A stretch of 17,253 nt of DNA from UMGS1663 sp963558185 (GTDB lineage: Bacteria > Bacillota > Clostridia > TANB77 > CAG-508): positions 1 through 17,253 of the forward strand of contig CAUWFE010000031.1 in the NCBI GenBank assembly GCA_963558185.1, in the 5' to 3' direction. A program made the translations under genes and the position numbers. The notes beneath the pieces were generated by a model. It made no database searches. It was not told the DNA's origin and worked only from the letters and a program-made list of their open reading frames with translations. Of the stretch, positions 1 to 7,907 are shown one piece after another (the stretch's first letter is position 1; every line of letters begins with the position of its first letter).

Positions 1-65
1 TATATTTTTCTTAAAATTTTCTTTCTATTTTTTCCCCAGATTATTTAACTCATATTTAAAATAAA

Positions 66-94
66 ATGACAATTGAGTTTTTTTATGCTATAAT
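66..94 (+). promoter_or_regulatory. Sigma-A type promoter of the prmC-whiA-hemW operon
   Basis: The -35 box ATGACA (66-71) is followed by a 17-base spacer and a perfect TATAAT (89-94). A TG at 86-87 makes it an extended -10 promoter. Transcription should start near 101, giving a leader of about 40 bases before prmC. No gene can be recognised in bases 1-65, which are T-rich. Confidence 0.75.
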
Positions 95-140
95 GAATAG
101 CAAAATATTATATTGTTAAAGACTTAGAAAGGGAAAAAAT

Positions 141-977
141 ATGACAATAGAAGAAGCAATTAAATATGGAAAAGAAAAGTTACATAAAAAGCAAGATGTC
201 CATTTCTTAATAATAATTCTATTACAATATGTATTAAAAAAAGATAAAATATATATAATAACGCATAATACAGACAATATAGAAGAAAAACAAGTAAAAC
301 AGTATATGGAAGAAATAGAAAAGCTAAAAAATGGATATCCTATACAATATATAACAGGAAACCAAGAATTTATGGGATTTAACTATAAAGTAAGTGAAGA
401 TGTGCTAATTCCTCAACCAGATACAGAAATATTAGTAGAAGAAGTCATAAAAATATCAAAAAGTTTTCAAAATAAAAATAATGATATTTTAGACTTATGT
501 TGTGGAAGCGGATGTATAGGAATTTCAATTGCAAAAATATTATCAAATACAAATGTAACTCTATCAGATATTAGCAAAAAAGCTATTAAAATTGCAAAAC
601 AAAATGCAGAAAAGCTAAATGTAAAAGTAGATATTTTGCAATCAGATTTATTTGAAAATATAAATAAGCAATATGAAATAATCGTTTCAAATCCACCATA
701 TATACGAACAAATATAATAAAGAATTTACCAATAGAAGTACAAAATGAACCAATAATAGCTTTAGATGGTGGAGAAGATGGATTAATATTTTACAAAGAA
801 ATTATAGAAGAAGCTCCAAAATATTTAAAAAACGGAGGATATTTGTGTTTAGAAATTGGATTTGACCAAAAACAAGATGTGGAAACTTTAATGCAAAAAA
901 ACTTTGAATACATAAATACAGTAAAAGATTTAAGCTCAAATGATAGAGTGGTAATAGGAAGAAAGAAGGAATTATAA
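141..977 (+). CDS. prmC: Release factor glutamine methyltransferase PrmC (HemK)
   Basis: This cytoplasmic enzyme uses S-adenosylmethionine to methylate the glutamine of the GGQ motif in peptide chain release factors, which aids translation termination. The 278-residue protein has the usual family length. The SAM-binding loop DLCCGSGCIG lies at 118-127 and the substrate-glutamine motif NPPY at 184-187, the signature of N5-glutamine methyltransferases. The N-terminal helical domain and the ITGNQEFMG segment (71-79) are also typical. The ATG is preceded by AGAAAGGG at 126-133. In many Bacillota prmC follows prfA; here a promoter lies directly upstream, and whiA begins one base after the stop, so the gene heads its own operon. 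The two cysteines in the SAM loop are a minor variation. Confidence 0.95.
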   Translation: MTIEEAIKYGKEKLHKKQDVHFLIIILLQYVLKKDKIYIITHNTDNIEEKQVKQYMEEIEKLKNGYPIQYITGNQEFMGFNYKVSEDVLIPQPDTEILVEEVIKISKSFQNKNNDILDLCCGSGCIGISIAKILSNTNVTLSDISKKAIKIAKQNAEKLNVKVDILQSDLFENINKQYEIIVSNPPYIRTNIIKNLPIEVQNEPIIALDGGEDGLIFYKEIIEEAPKYLKNGGYLCLEIGFDQKQDVETLMQKNFEYINTVKDLSSNDRVVIGRKKEL

Positions 978-978
978 A

Positions 979-1842
979 ATGTCTTTTTCATCAGAAGTAA
1001 AAGAAAATTTAAGTAAAATACATAATTTGGCAGATAAAGATGCTGTAAAGAGTGAATTATTAGGATACCTAATAAGTAATAATATTCATATAAATATTAA
1101 AAGTATTGAATATAGCACTACAAATCAATACAATATTAATAGATATAGTAAATTATTATCTAATTGCAGCATAGATTTTAAAATTTCTGTAAAGGGAAAC
1201 ACATATATTGTAAGCTTTGATAAAAATTGTAAAATAGAAGATAAAAATATAGAAAAATTTATAGAAGTATATTCTAAAAAGATACAAGAAAAAGCTTTTA
1301 TAAGAGGAGCTTTTTTAGGAGGAGGAAGTGTAAATAATCCAGAGAATAAGTATCACTTAGAATTAATTTTAAACTCAGAATCAGGAAGAAACCTAGTAAA
1401 AAATGTTTTAGAAAAAAATAATATCATAGTAAAAACATTAGAGAGAAAAAAGGGATATTCATTATATATAAAAGATGGAGAAGAGATTTCTAAGTTTTTT
1501 GCTTTTATAGAATCTACATTTGCTGTATTAAAATTTGAAGAAATAAGAATTTTGCACGAAGTAAAAAATAATGTAAATAGAAAAGTAAACTGTGAAACTG
1601 CTAATTTAAGTAAAACAATAAATGCAGCAGTAAAACAAATAGAAGCAATAAAAAAATTACAAGAATCAGGGGAATTTGAAAATTTACCAGAGAATTTAAA
1701 AGAAATGGCAATACTACGTATAGAAAATCCAGATGCAAGCTTAATTGAATTAGGTAAAATGCTAAAAGAACCATTAGGAAAATCAGGAGTTAATTACAGA
1801 CTAAATGCATTGTTAAAATATATAAAAAATGAGGAGAAGTAA
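979..1842 (+). CDS. whiA: WhiA family DNA-binding protein (DUF199)
   Basis: WhiA is a DNA-binding protein found across Gram-positives. It is needed for sporulation in Streptomyces and affects cell division and chromosome segregation in Bacillus. The 287-residue protein shows the catalytically dead LAGLIDADG-like core, with the signature IRGAFLGGGSVNNP at 108-121. A linker follows (NCETANLSKTINAAVKQ, about 204-220), then a C-terminal helix-turn-helix from about 236 (LPENLKEMAILRIENPDASL, then LGKSGVNYRLNALLKYI). The start is one base after prmC, and its ribosome binding site (AAGAAGGA) lies inside the end of prmC, so the two are likely translationally linked. In Bacillota whiA more often follows rapZ (yvcJ) and yvcK; neither is here. 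Confidence 0.92.
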   Translation: MSFSSEVKENLSKIHNLADKDAVKSELLGYLISNNIHINIKSIEYSTTNQYNINRYSKLLSNCSIDFKISVKGNTYIVSFDKNCKIEDKNIEKFIEVYSKKIQEKAFIRGAFLGGGSVNNPENKYHLELILNSESGRNLVKNVLEKNNIIVKTLERKKGYSLYIKDGEEISKFFAFIESTFAVLKFEEIRILHEVKNNVNRKVNCETANLSKTINAAVKQIEAIKKLQESGEFENLPENLKEMAILRIENPDASLIELGKMLKEPLGKSGVNYRLNALLKYIKNEEK

Positions 1843-1844
1843 AA

Positions 1845-2981
1845 TTGAAAAATTTAGGGCTATATATACATATTCCATTTTGTGTACATAAATGTGATTA
1901 TTGTGATTTTGTTTCATATGTAGGTCAAGAAAAGCTATATGAACAATATGTACAGGCATTAATTTTAGAAGTAAAAAGTCTATCAAAATTAAAAGAATAT
2001 GAAATAGACACAATATATTTTGGAGGTGGAACACCTTCAATATTAAACGAAAAATATATTAAGCAGATAATGAACATAATAAAAAACAATTTAGTTGTAA
2101 AAGAAAATGCTGAAATAACTGTCGAAGTAAACCCAGGCACAGTAACAAAACAAAAATTAAAAAATTATATACAAAGCGGAATTAATAGAATAAGTATTGG
2201 ATTACAAGAAACACACAACGAACTATTAAAACAAATTAGCAGAATACATACATATGAACAATTTCTACAAACATATGACCTAGCAAGAAAAGCAGGCTTT
2301 AAAAATATTAATATTGATTTAATGATAGGATTACCAAATCAAAAAATAGAACAAGTAAAAGAAAATATAAAAAGAATAATTGAATTAAATCCAGAACATA
2401 TATCGATATATTCTTTGATAGTAGAAGAAGGAACAAAAATATATAAAGACTTAGAAAATGGAAAAATAAGTTTACCAGATGAATTAGTAGAAAGAAAAAT
2501 GTATTGGCTTGTAAAAAAAGAATTAGAAAAAAATGGATATATTCAATATGAAATTTCTAATTTTTGTAAAAAAGATTATAAATCTAAGCATAATTATAAT
2601 TGTTGGGAGCAAAAAGAATATATAGGAGTAGGAATTGCTGCACATTCATATATAAATCAAAAAAGATTTTCTAATATCACAAATTTACAAAATTATATAA
2701 AAAATTGTAAAGATGAAAAATTCGAAGATAACAGAATATTACATGAAATACAAACTATAGAAGAGATGAAAAAAGAATATATGTTACTAGGTTTACGAAC
2801 CATAAATGGAATATCTATTCAAAAATTTAAACAAAAATTTGGAGAAAACCCGATATATATTTTTAGAAAAGAACTACAAAAATTAGTAGAAGAAAAATTA
2901 TTAGAGATAGATTCAGATAGAATATATTTAACAAATAAAGGAATAGACTTAGCAAATCTTGTATGGGAAGAATTTGTATAA
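1845..2981 (+). CDS. hemW: Radical SAM protein HemW, heme chaperone (HemN-like)
   Basis: HemW is a cytoplasmic radical SAM protein related to coproporphyrinogen III dehydrogenase and acts as a heme chaperone rather than the oxidase. The CxxxCxxC cluster is C13, C17 and C20 within FCVHKCDYCDF; a phenylalanine follows two residues later (F22), as in HemW, where true HemN has a fourth cysteine. GGGTPS (61-66 region), the GLQ and IDLMIGLP stretches, and a C-terminal HemN_C-like winged helix complete a typical 378-residue protein. The start is TTG at 1845, two bases after the whiA stop. It is supported by AGGAGAAG at 1832-1839 and by the conserved N-terminal GLYIHIPFC, which leaves no room for a later start. 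Confidence 0.93.
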   Translation: MKNLGLYIHIPFCVHKCDYCDFVSYVGQEKLYEQYVQALILEVKSLSKLKEYEIDTIYFGGGTPSILNEKYIKQIMNIIKNNLVVKENAEITVEVNPGTVTKQKLKNYIQSGINRISIGLQETHNELLKQISRIHTYEQFLQTYDLARKAGFKNINIDLMIGLPNQKIEQVKENIKRIIELNPEHISIYSLIVEEGTKIYKDLENGKISLPDELVERKMYWLVKKELEKNGYIQYEISNFCKKDYKSKHNYNCWEQKEYIGVGIAAHSYINQKRFSNITNLQNYIKNCKDEKFEDNRILHEIQTIEEMKKEYMLLGLRTINGISIQKFKQKFGENPIYIFRKELQKLVEEKLLEIDSDRIYLTNKGIDLANLVWEEFV

Positions 2982-2993
2982 AACTATAAAAAT

Positions 2994-3024
2994 GTGTATA
3001 AAAATTTCCTTTTAGGACATAATT
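2994..3024 (+). promoter_or_regulatory. Candidate forespore (sigma-F-like) promoter of gerW
   Basis: GGACATAATT (3015-3024) fits the published sigma-F -10 pattern GGNNANANTW at every fixed position. Sixteen bases upstream is GTGTA (2994-2998), one mismatch from the -35 pattern GYWTA; an exact GTATA (2996-3000) has a 14-base spacer. CATAATT also lies close to the sigma-G -10 pattern CATNNTA, so the forespore sigma factor cannot be settled. The next gene is a YtfJ homologue, which belongs to the forespore regulon in Bacillus subtilis. Confidence 0.5.
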
Positions 3025-3062
3025 CAAATAACAAATAAAAAGTAAGGAAAGGAAGAGAAAGT

Positions 3063-3761
3063 ATGAGTGAACATCCAATACAAGGTTTAATGATGACAGC
3101 GATGAATAGCATAAAAGAGATGATAGATGTAAATACTATTATAGGAGAAGCGATAGAAACAAATAACAATATTATAATAATACCAATTTCTAAAGTAGGT
3201 TTTGGTTTTGCAGCTGGTGGAAGTGAATTTAAGGGTGAAACAATAAATGAATATTCTAAAAAAGATAAAGATGAGCAAATTCAATATAAATTACCTTTTG
3301 GAGGTGGAAGTGGAGCAGGTGTAAGCATTACACCAATAGCTTTTTTAATTGTACAAAATAATAATGTAAAATTATTACCTGTTAGTCATACATCTTCAAT
3401 AGATAGATTATTAGATTATGTACCAGATTTAGTAGAGAAAACAAATGCACTACTAAATAAGCAGTTAAATAATATGAAAGAAGACAAAAAAGAAAATCAA
3501 AAATTAGAGCAAATGAAGATTAAAAAGCAAAACGAAGAAAAACAAAGAATAGAAAAACAAGAAGAACGAATTGATAGAATGGAACGAAAATTAGAAAATA
3601 GTAGAATGAGAGCAAAACCGGTAAAACAAAAAGCAGAAATACCATATGAATATGAGTATGAGGAGAATTATCCTCAAGATATAGTAGAAACTACAATAAT
3701 AGAACAGGAAGAAAATTTACCACAAGATTATGATTATTATGACCAAAATTATGATGATTAA
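3063..3761 (+). CDS. gerW: GerW/YtfJ family sporulation protein with long C-terminal tail
   Basis: YtfJ (GerW) proteins are made in the forespore and influence spore germination; their biochemistry is not settled. Residues 1-125 carry the family core: HPIQGLMMTAMNSIKEMIDV, then GEAIETNNNIIIIPISKVGFG, the glycine-rich stretch GFAAGG, and LPFGGGSGAGVSITPIAFL followed by the V..LPVSHTSSID segment. Family members are usually about 150 residues; this one has 232. The extra part is a highly charged probable coiled coil (about 130-185) followed by an acidic tyrosine-rich tail (about 193-232). The ATG follows GGAAAGGAAGAG. A hairpin with poly-T lies downstream at 3810-3856. The gene stands apart from hemW (81-base gap) and has its own promoter candidate. 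Confidence 0.9.
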   Translation: MSEHPIQGLMMTAMNSIKEMIDVNTIIGEAIETNNNIIIIPISKVGFGFAAGGSEFKGETINEYSKKDKDEQIQYKLPFGGGSGAGVSITPIAFLIVQNNNVKLLPVSHTSSIDRLLDYVPDLVEKTNALLNKQLNNMKEDKKENQKLEQMKIKKQNEEKQRIEKQEERIDRMERKLENSRMRAKPVKQKAEIPYEYEYEENYPQDIVETTIIEQEENLPQDYDYYDQNYDD

Positions 3762-3809
3762 CAAGAAAAATTTTCCAAAAAAGGAAAAAATAAATTAAAT
3801 AAAAAATAG

Positions 3810-3856
3810 AAAAACCTCCATAATAATATTAGAAAAATAAAAAAGGAGGTTTTTTT
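3810..3856 (+). terminator. Terminator-like hairpin that contains the RBS of the LPXTG cohesin gene
   Basis: AAAAACCTCC (3810-3819) pairs perfectly with GGAGGTTTTT (3845-3854) across a 25-base loop. The shape, an A tract, a GC core and seven Ts (3850-3856), is that of an intrinsic terminator after gerW. The right arm is also the only Shine-Dalgarno sequence for the ATG at 3858, so folding would block translation initiation. The long loop makes strong termination less certain. Confidence 0.6.
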
Positions 3857-3857
3857 C

Positions 3858-4958
3858 ATGAAAAAAATATACAAAATTGCTATAATAATTTTCATATTAG
3901 CATTTTCTATTTTTTATATTCCAAAAAACGTGAAAGCAGTATCTTTAGATTCAATAGATATTCAACTTAATAAAACAAAAATAAAACCTGGAGAAGAGAT
4001 AACTGTTAATGTAGAATTTGGAAAAGAGCTAGGTTCATACACATTTGATTTTGCATATGATAATAAACTTTTAGAATTCGTACGTGCAGAAGGTGGAACA
4101 GAAAATGATAATGGAACAAGAGTTAGAGTTTATTATTTTGATGCAACAGGAGGAACAAATCCACGTTCTAATATGAGCATTACATTTAGAGCAAAATCTG
4201 ATTTAATAACTGCAAATCCAACAGACATATCAATTACAGCAGAAGGTCTTGCAAATAATGATGCATCAGAAGAATATGATGACATTGGAGTGCCTATTGT
4301 AAAAAATGTAGTAATTGAACCAGAATTTAAAGACTATGAAATTGAATTTGCATATGATGGAAAAATAGTAAAGAATGAAGAAAAACAAACAAAATTAACA
4401 ATAAAATCTGACTTAGGAAAAAATTATGACCATGCAAGATTAGTAGCAGAAGTAAAAACTACAACAGGAGGAACAGTTACATTAAAAGGCCAAGACCAAC
4501 AAGGTATAGAACATGAAATAATTCAGAGTGGATGGGGAGATGCATCAGGGTATCAAATTGGTGGTAAAAATGTAAATCAAGAATTAAATTTAACAGCACT
4601 ATTTACCAAAGAGGGAGAATATGTAATAACATTTAAATTAATAGATAGAGATAATTCTGATAGTATTATAGCAAGTAAAGATGTAAGTATTGTTGTAGGA
4701 AAAAAAGAACAAGTAACTCCACCTCAGAATGATCAAAATGGCGGAACTACACAAAAACCAGATGAAAATAATAATTCACAAAAACCAGAAGAAAAACCAG
4801 AACAAGAACCAGATACAACTTTACCGCAAAATAATGAAAATATAGAAAAATTACCAAGTAAATTGCCAAAGACTGGAACTATGAATATATATTTAGTAAT
4901 TATTTTGTCAATTATATTATTAACAACTATATATATAACAATTAAAAGTAAAGATTAA
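3858..4958 (+). CDS. LPXTG-anchored cohesin-domain surface protein
   Basis: Probable wall-attached docking protein. Residues 1-27 form a signal peptide (KK, hydrophobic core, VKA cleavage). Residues 29-153 read as a cohesin-type beta-sandwich: a KIKPGEEITVNVEF strand, then TFDFAYDNKLLEFVRAEGG, then VYYFDATGGTNP and an MSITFRAKS strand. A second beta-rich module follows (about 155-282), then a 50-residue linker rich in P, Q, N and E. LPKTG lies at 336-340, followed by a hydrophobic segment (343-361) and a short KSKD tail, a sortase substrate signal. The next gene is a sortase and the one after carries a dockerin, which supports the cohesin reading. The RBS GGAGG (3845-3849) is buried in a hairpin. 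A carbohydrate-binding or adhesin role for the same fold is the main alternative. Confidence 0.82.
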   Translation: MKKIYKIAIIIFILAFSIFYIPKNVKAVSLDSIDIQLNKTKIKPGEEITVNVEFGKELGSYTFDFAYDNKLLEFVRAEGGTENDNGTRVRVYYFDATGGTNPRSNMSITFRAKSDLITANPTDISITAEGLANNDASEEYDDIGVPIVKNVVIEPEFKDYEIEFAYDGKIVKNEEKQTKLTIKSDLGKNYDHARLVAEVKTTTGGTVTLKGQDQQGIEHEIIQSGWGDASGYQIGGKNVNQELNLTALFTKEGEYVITFKLIDRDNSDSIIASKDVSIVVGKKEQVTPPQNDQNGGTTQKPDENNNSQKPEEKPEQEPDTTLPQNNENIEKLPSKLPKTGTMNIYLVIILSIILLTTIYITIKSKD

Positions 4959-4980
4959 AAGGCATAACATATGCCTTTTT
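4957..4980 (+). terminator. Intrinsic terminator between the cohesin and sortase genes
   Basis: AAAAGGCATA (4957-4966) and TATGCCTTTT (4970-4979) form a perfect 10-bp stem with a three-base loop, ending in five Ts (4976-4980). It starts within the cohesin gene's stop codon and ends 18 bases before the sortase ATG. A weak promoter candidate (TTGTCA 4905-4910, 17-base spacer, TATATA 4928-4933) lies inside the cohesin gene upstream of it. Confidence 0.75.
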
Positions 4981-4998
4981 CTACATAAAAGGAGAAAA

Positions 4999-5607
4999 AT
5001 GAAGGGAAAAAGATTTAAAAAAATAAAATTAAATAGAATTTTAAGTAATGCCATATTAGTAATAATTTTTTTATTAACCACTTTTTTAGTAATAGAAATG
5101 TATAAAGAAAATGAGATTCAAAATAAAAATGAAAATCAAATAAATAAAAAGCAAGAAGTAACAAAAATTGCAACAAAAGAAAAAGTATTTTTACAAAATG
5201 TAGAAAAGGAATATAAAGGGTATTTAGTAATTGCTATGTTACAAATACCTAAAATAGATGTAAATACCTGTGTATTAGCAGAGTATTCAAAAGATTCATT
5301 ATATGAATGTGTAACAAAATTTTATGGAAAAAAACCGAATGAAGTGGGTAATTTTTGTATTGCAGGACATAATAGTAAAAGAAAAAATATGTTTACACAT
5401 ATAAAAGAATTAGAAATTGGTGATGAAATTATTTTAACAGATAATGAATATGGAAGTATCATTTATAAAGTATATGAAAAATATAAAGTACTTCCAGAAG
5501 ATACTAGTTGTTTGTCACAAAATACTAATAAAAGAGAAATAACTTTAATTACCTGTACAAATGATTCTTCTAAGAGAATTATTGTAAAGGCAGTAGCAGA
5601 AGAATAG
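4999..5607 (+). CDS. Sortase (class D-like) cysteine transpeptidase
   Basis: Sortases cut LPXTG proteins between T and G and join them to cell-wall cross-bridges on the outer membrane face. The 202-residue protein has a basic N-terminus and one membrane span (about 13-33), with the catalytic domain outside. The triad is visible: H124 in FCIAGHN, C186 in ITLITCTND and R193 in SKRIIVKA. The TLxTC motif and the short distance from Cys to Arg fit the class D/E type of Bacillota. AAGGAGA precedes the ATG. It lies just after its likely substrate, the LPKTG protein, and eight bases before the dockerin-bearing hydrolase, so it is probably co-transcribed with the latter. Four other cysteines are present and look non-catalytic. 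Confidence 0.9.
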   Translation: MKGKRFKKIKLNRILSNAILVIIFLLTTFLVIEMYKENEIQNKNENQINKKQEVTKIATKEKVFLQNVEKEYKGYLVIAMLQIPKIDVNTCVLAEYSKDSLYECVTKFYGKKPNEVGNFCIAGHNSKRKNMFTHIKELEIGDEIILTDNEYGSIIYKVYEKYKVLPEDTSCLSQNTNKREITLITCTNDSSKRIIVKAVAEE

Positions 5608-5615
5608 GAGAAGAT

Positions 5616-7853
5616 ATGTATAAAAAAATAATAATTATTACAGTTTTTATAATATTTTTATTTAGTTCAGGAGTTTTAGCAGTAACTAAAAAAGAAGGAG
5701 TAGAAAATTTTCCGACTCAGTATCAAGGATATTTAAAAGAATTACAAAAAAAATATCCTAATTGGAAATTTATAGCTTTATATATAGATTTAGACTGGAA
5801 TTATGTGATTAATCAAGAAAATGTTTTCGGGAAAAACTTGGTGCCAAAATCATATTCTGATTCTTGGAAAAATACAAAACCAGGAGAATATAACGTAGAA
5901 GTTGATAGTGGATGGGTAGATTGTTCAAGAAATGCAGTAGAATATTGTATGGATGTAAGAAATTTTTTAAATGAAGTCCGAATTTTTCAATTTGAGAATT
6001 TATCTTATGATGAACAAACAAACAAAGTTTCAGCAGTAGAAAAAATATTATACGGAACAGAATTTTATCAAAAAAAAATCAATTATTATAATTCAAGTGG
6101 AAGTTTAATTCAAACAAATACTAATTATTCACAAGCTATTTTAAATGCAGCACAAACAGCAAAAGTAAGTTCATATCATTTAGCTTCACGTATAAAACAA
6201 GAAGTTGGCCCTTTTTTGTCACATAGTTCTATAAGCGGAAGAGTTACAGGATTTGAAGGATTATATAATTTTTATAATATAGGAGCTACTAGTTCTAGTG
6301 AACCTATGGGAGCAATAAAAAATGGATTACAATATGCTAAAGATGGAAGAGGAGCAAGTGATGAAACTAAGCGAAAATATTTAATTCCATGGGATAATAA
6401 AGAAAAGGCAATTACAGGTGGTGGAATTTTTATTGGTTCTAGTTATATCAATATAGGACAAGATACTATTTATTTACAGAAATTTGATGTTAGCGATGAA
6501 AAAAAGAATGACTTATTTTGGCATCAATATATGACAAATGTACTTGCTCCATATAGTGAAGGAAAATTAATTTATAATGGATATAAAAATAGTAATTTAT
6601 TAGAATCAGATATATCTTTTATTATACCAATTTATAAAAATATGCCAGAACTTCCTGTGCAAAGTCCTAATATAGAAAAAGGGGACTATGTGCAAGATTC
6701 TAGTAGAGTATTTGCTGATGTAACAAATGTATTAAATGTGCGCTCTGGTCCTTCTACATCATATGAAACGATTATTCAAATAAGTAGAAATAAAAAGATG
6801 ACAAGAATAGCAAAAGGAAAACAAAATGGAGAGAGATGGGATAGAGTAAAATTAGATAATGGAATAGTAGGTTATGTATTTCAAAGTTATTTAAAAGAAG
6901 TATCTGACATTAATGTTTCAGAAATTCAAATTTCTGCACCAACGCAAAGAATAAAAAAAGGAGAAACATTGCAATTAGAAGTAAAAGTTTTACCAGAAGA
7001 GGCAATAGATAAAAGTATATCTTATAGTTCTAGTAATGAAAATGTTGCTATGATAGATAATAATGGAAATATTTTGGCAATAAGTTCCGGAAAAACTACC
7101 ATAACAGCTATGGCTAAAAATGGAGTAAAAAATCAAATTGAAATAACAGTATATACTCCAGTAGAAAAAATAGAAGTAACTTCTAAAAATATAGTAATAC
7201 AAGAAGGAAAAAGTTTGCCAATATCAGTTATTATATACCCAGAAGATGCTGATAATAAAAAGGTAAAATTTACTTCAAAAGATGAAAATATAGTATCAGT
7301 AGATAGCAATGGAAATGTAACTGCGAAAAAACAAGGAGAAACTACTATAATTGTACAGTCAGAAGAAAATGAAAAAATACAAAAAGAAATATCAATTAAG
7401 GTATTACCAATATTACAAGAAGGTGAAATTATATTCAATTCACCACTAGTAGTGTTAAATGCAAATATTATAACAGGTATTCCATATAAAGAAAATACTG
7501 TATCACAAATAAAAAGTTTGATTGGCACAAAATATGAAATGCTAATATATGATAAAGACGATAATTTAATGAAAGAACAAGATAAAATAGGTACTGGATG
7601 TAAAATACAATTCATTTTAGAAGAGGAATTAAAGGCAGAATATATATTTAATTTGTATGGAGATGTAAATGGTGATGGAAAAATTAATAGCACAGATTTG
7701 CTTGTATTACAACGTCATATTTTAGAAATAGAAAAATTAACAGGTGTATTTTTAAAGGCAGGAAATATAAGAAAGAATGGAAAAAATCCAACTTCAGTTG
7801 ATTCATTGTTAATTCAACGTCATATTTTAGAATTAGATATTATTAATCAATAG
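5616..7853 (+). CDS. Secreted glucosaminidase-like wall hydrolase with SH3b, two Big_2 and dockerin
   Basis: Secreted modular protein of 745 residues. The signal peptide covers 1-22 (cleavage after VLA). Residues 32-325 match the N-acetylglucosaminidase-like domain of clostridial autolysins, with the likely catalytic glutamate E196 in HLASRIKQEVGP, followed by a GLYNFYNIGA stretch. An SH3b domain follows (about 362-430, VLNVRSGPSTSYETI), then two bacterial Ig-like Big_2 domains (about 433-513 and 515-598). A module often seen before clostridial dockerins comes next (about 602-680, ITGIPYKENTVSQIKSLIG). The C-terminus is a dockerin: DVNGDGKINSTD (683-694) is a perfect calcium loop followed by LLVLQRHIL, and the second repeat (about 717-740) has a degenerate loop. 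The RBS AGGAGA overlaps the sortase stop. Wall hydrolysis is inferred from the family; the cohesin neighbours suggest surface docking. Confidence 0.88.
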   Translation: MYKKIIIITVFIIFLFSSGVLAVTKKEGVENFPTQYQGYLKELQKKYPNWKFIALYIDLDWNYVINQENVFGKNLVPKSYSDSWKNTKPGEYNVEVDSGWVDCSRNAVEYCMDVRNFLNEVRIFQFENLSYDEQTNKVSAVEKILYGTEFYQKKINYYNSSGSLIQTNTNYSQAILNAAQTAKVSSYHLASRIKQEVGPFLSHSSISGRVTGFEGLYNFYNIGATSSSEPMGAIKNGLQYAKDGRGASDETKRKYLIPWDNKEKAITGGGIFIGSSYINIGQDTIYLQKFDVSDEKKNDLFWHQYMTNVLAPYSEGKLIYNGYKNSNLLESDISFIIPIYKNMPELPVQSPNIEKGDYVQDSSRVFADVTNVLNVRSGPSTSYETIIQISRNKKMTRIAKGKQNGERWDRVKLDNGIVGYVFQSYLKEVSDINVSEIQISAPTQRIKKGETLQLEVKVLPEEAIDKSISYSSSNENVAMIDNNGNILAISSGKTTITAMAKNGVKNQIEITVYTPVEKIEVTSKNIVIQEGKSLPISVIIYPEDADNKKVKFTSKDENIVSVDSNGNVTAKKQGETTIIVQSEENEKIQKEISIKVLPILQEGEIIFNSPLVVLNANIITGIPYKENTVSQIKSLIGTKYEMLIYDKDDNLMKEQDKIGTGCKIQFILEEELKAEYIFNLYGDVNGDGKINSTDLLVLQRHILEIEKLTGVFLKAGNIRKNGKNPTSVDSLLIQRHILELDIINQ

Positions 7854-7907
7854 AAAAGAGTAAGGCTAGAAAATTATTCATGCCTTGAGGAAGGAATAAG
7901 ATTAAAT

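Noticed and set aside
3771..3788. Hairpin TTTTCC-A6-GGAAAA after gerW
   Set aside because: Two GC pairs, six base pairs and no T tract; the stronger hairpin at 3810-3854 better explains termination.
7133..7693. Long minus-strand open frame of 186 codons opposite the dockerin protein gene
   Set aside because: It lies wholly antisense to a gene with clear domains, has a cysteine/serine/phenylalanine-rich composition typical of an antisense shadow, and no ribosome binding site was evident.
7861..7886. Hairpin between the hydrolase and second cohesin gene (AAGGC and GCCTT)
   Set aside because: Only five base pairs across a 15-base loop and no T tract; too weak to call a terminator.
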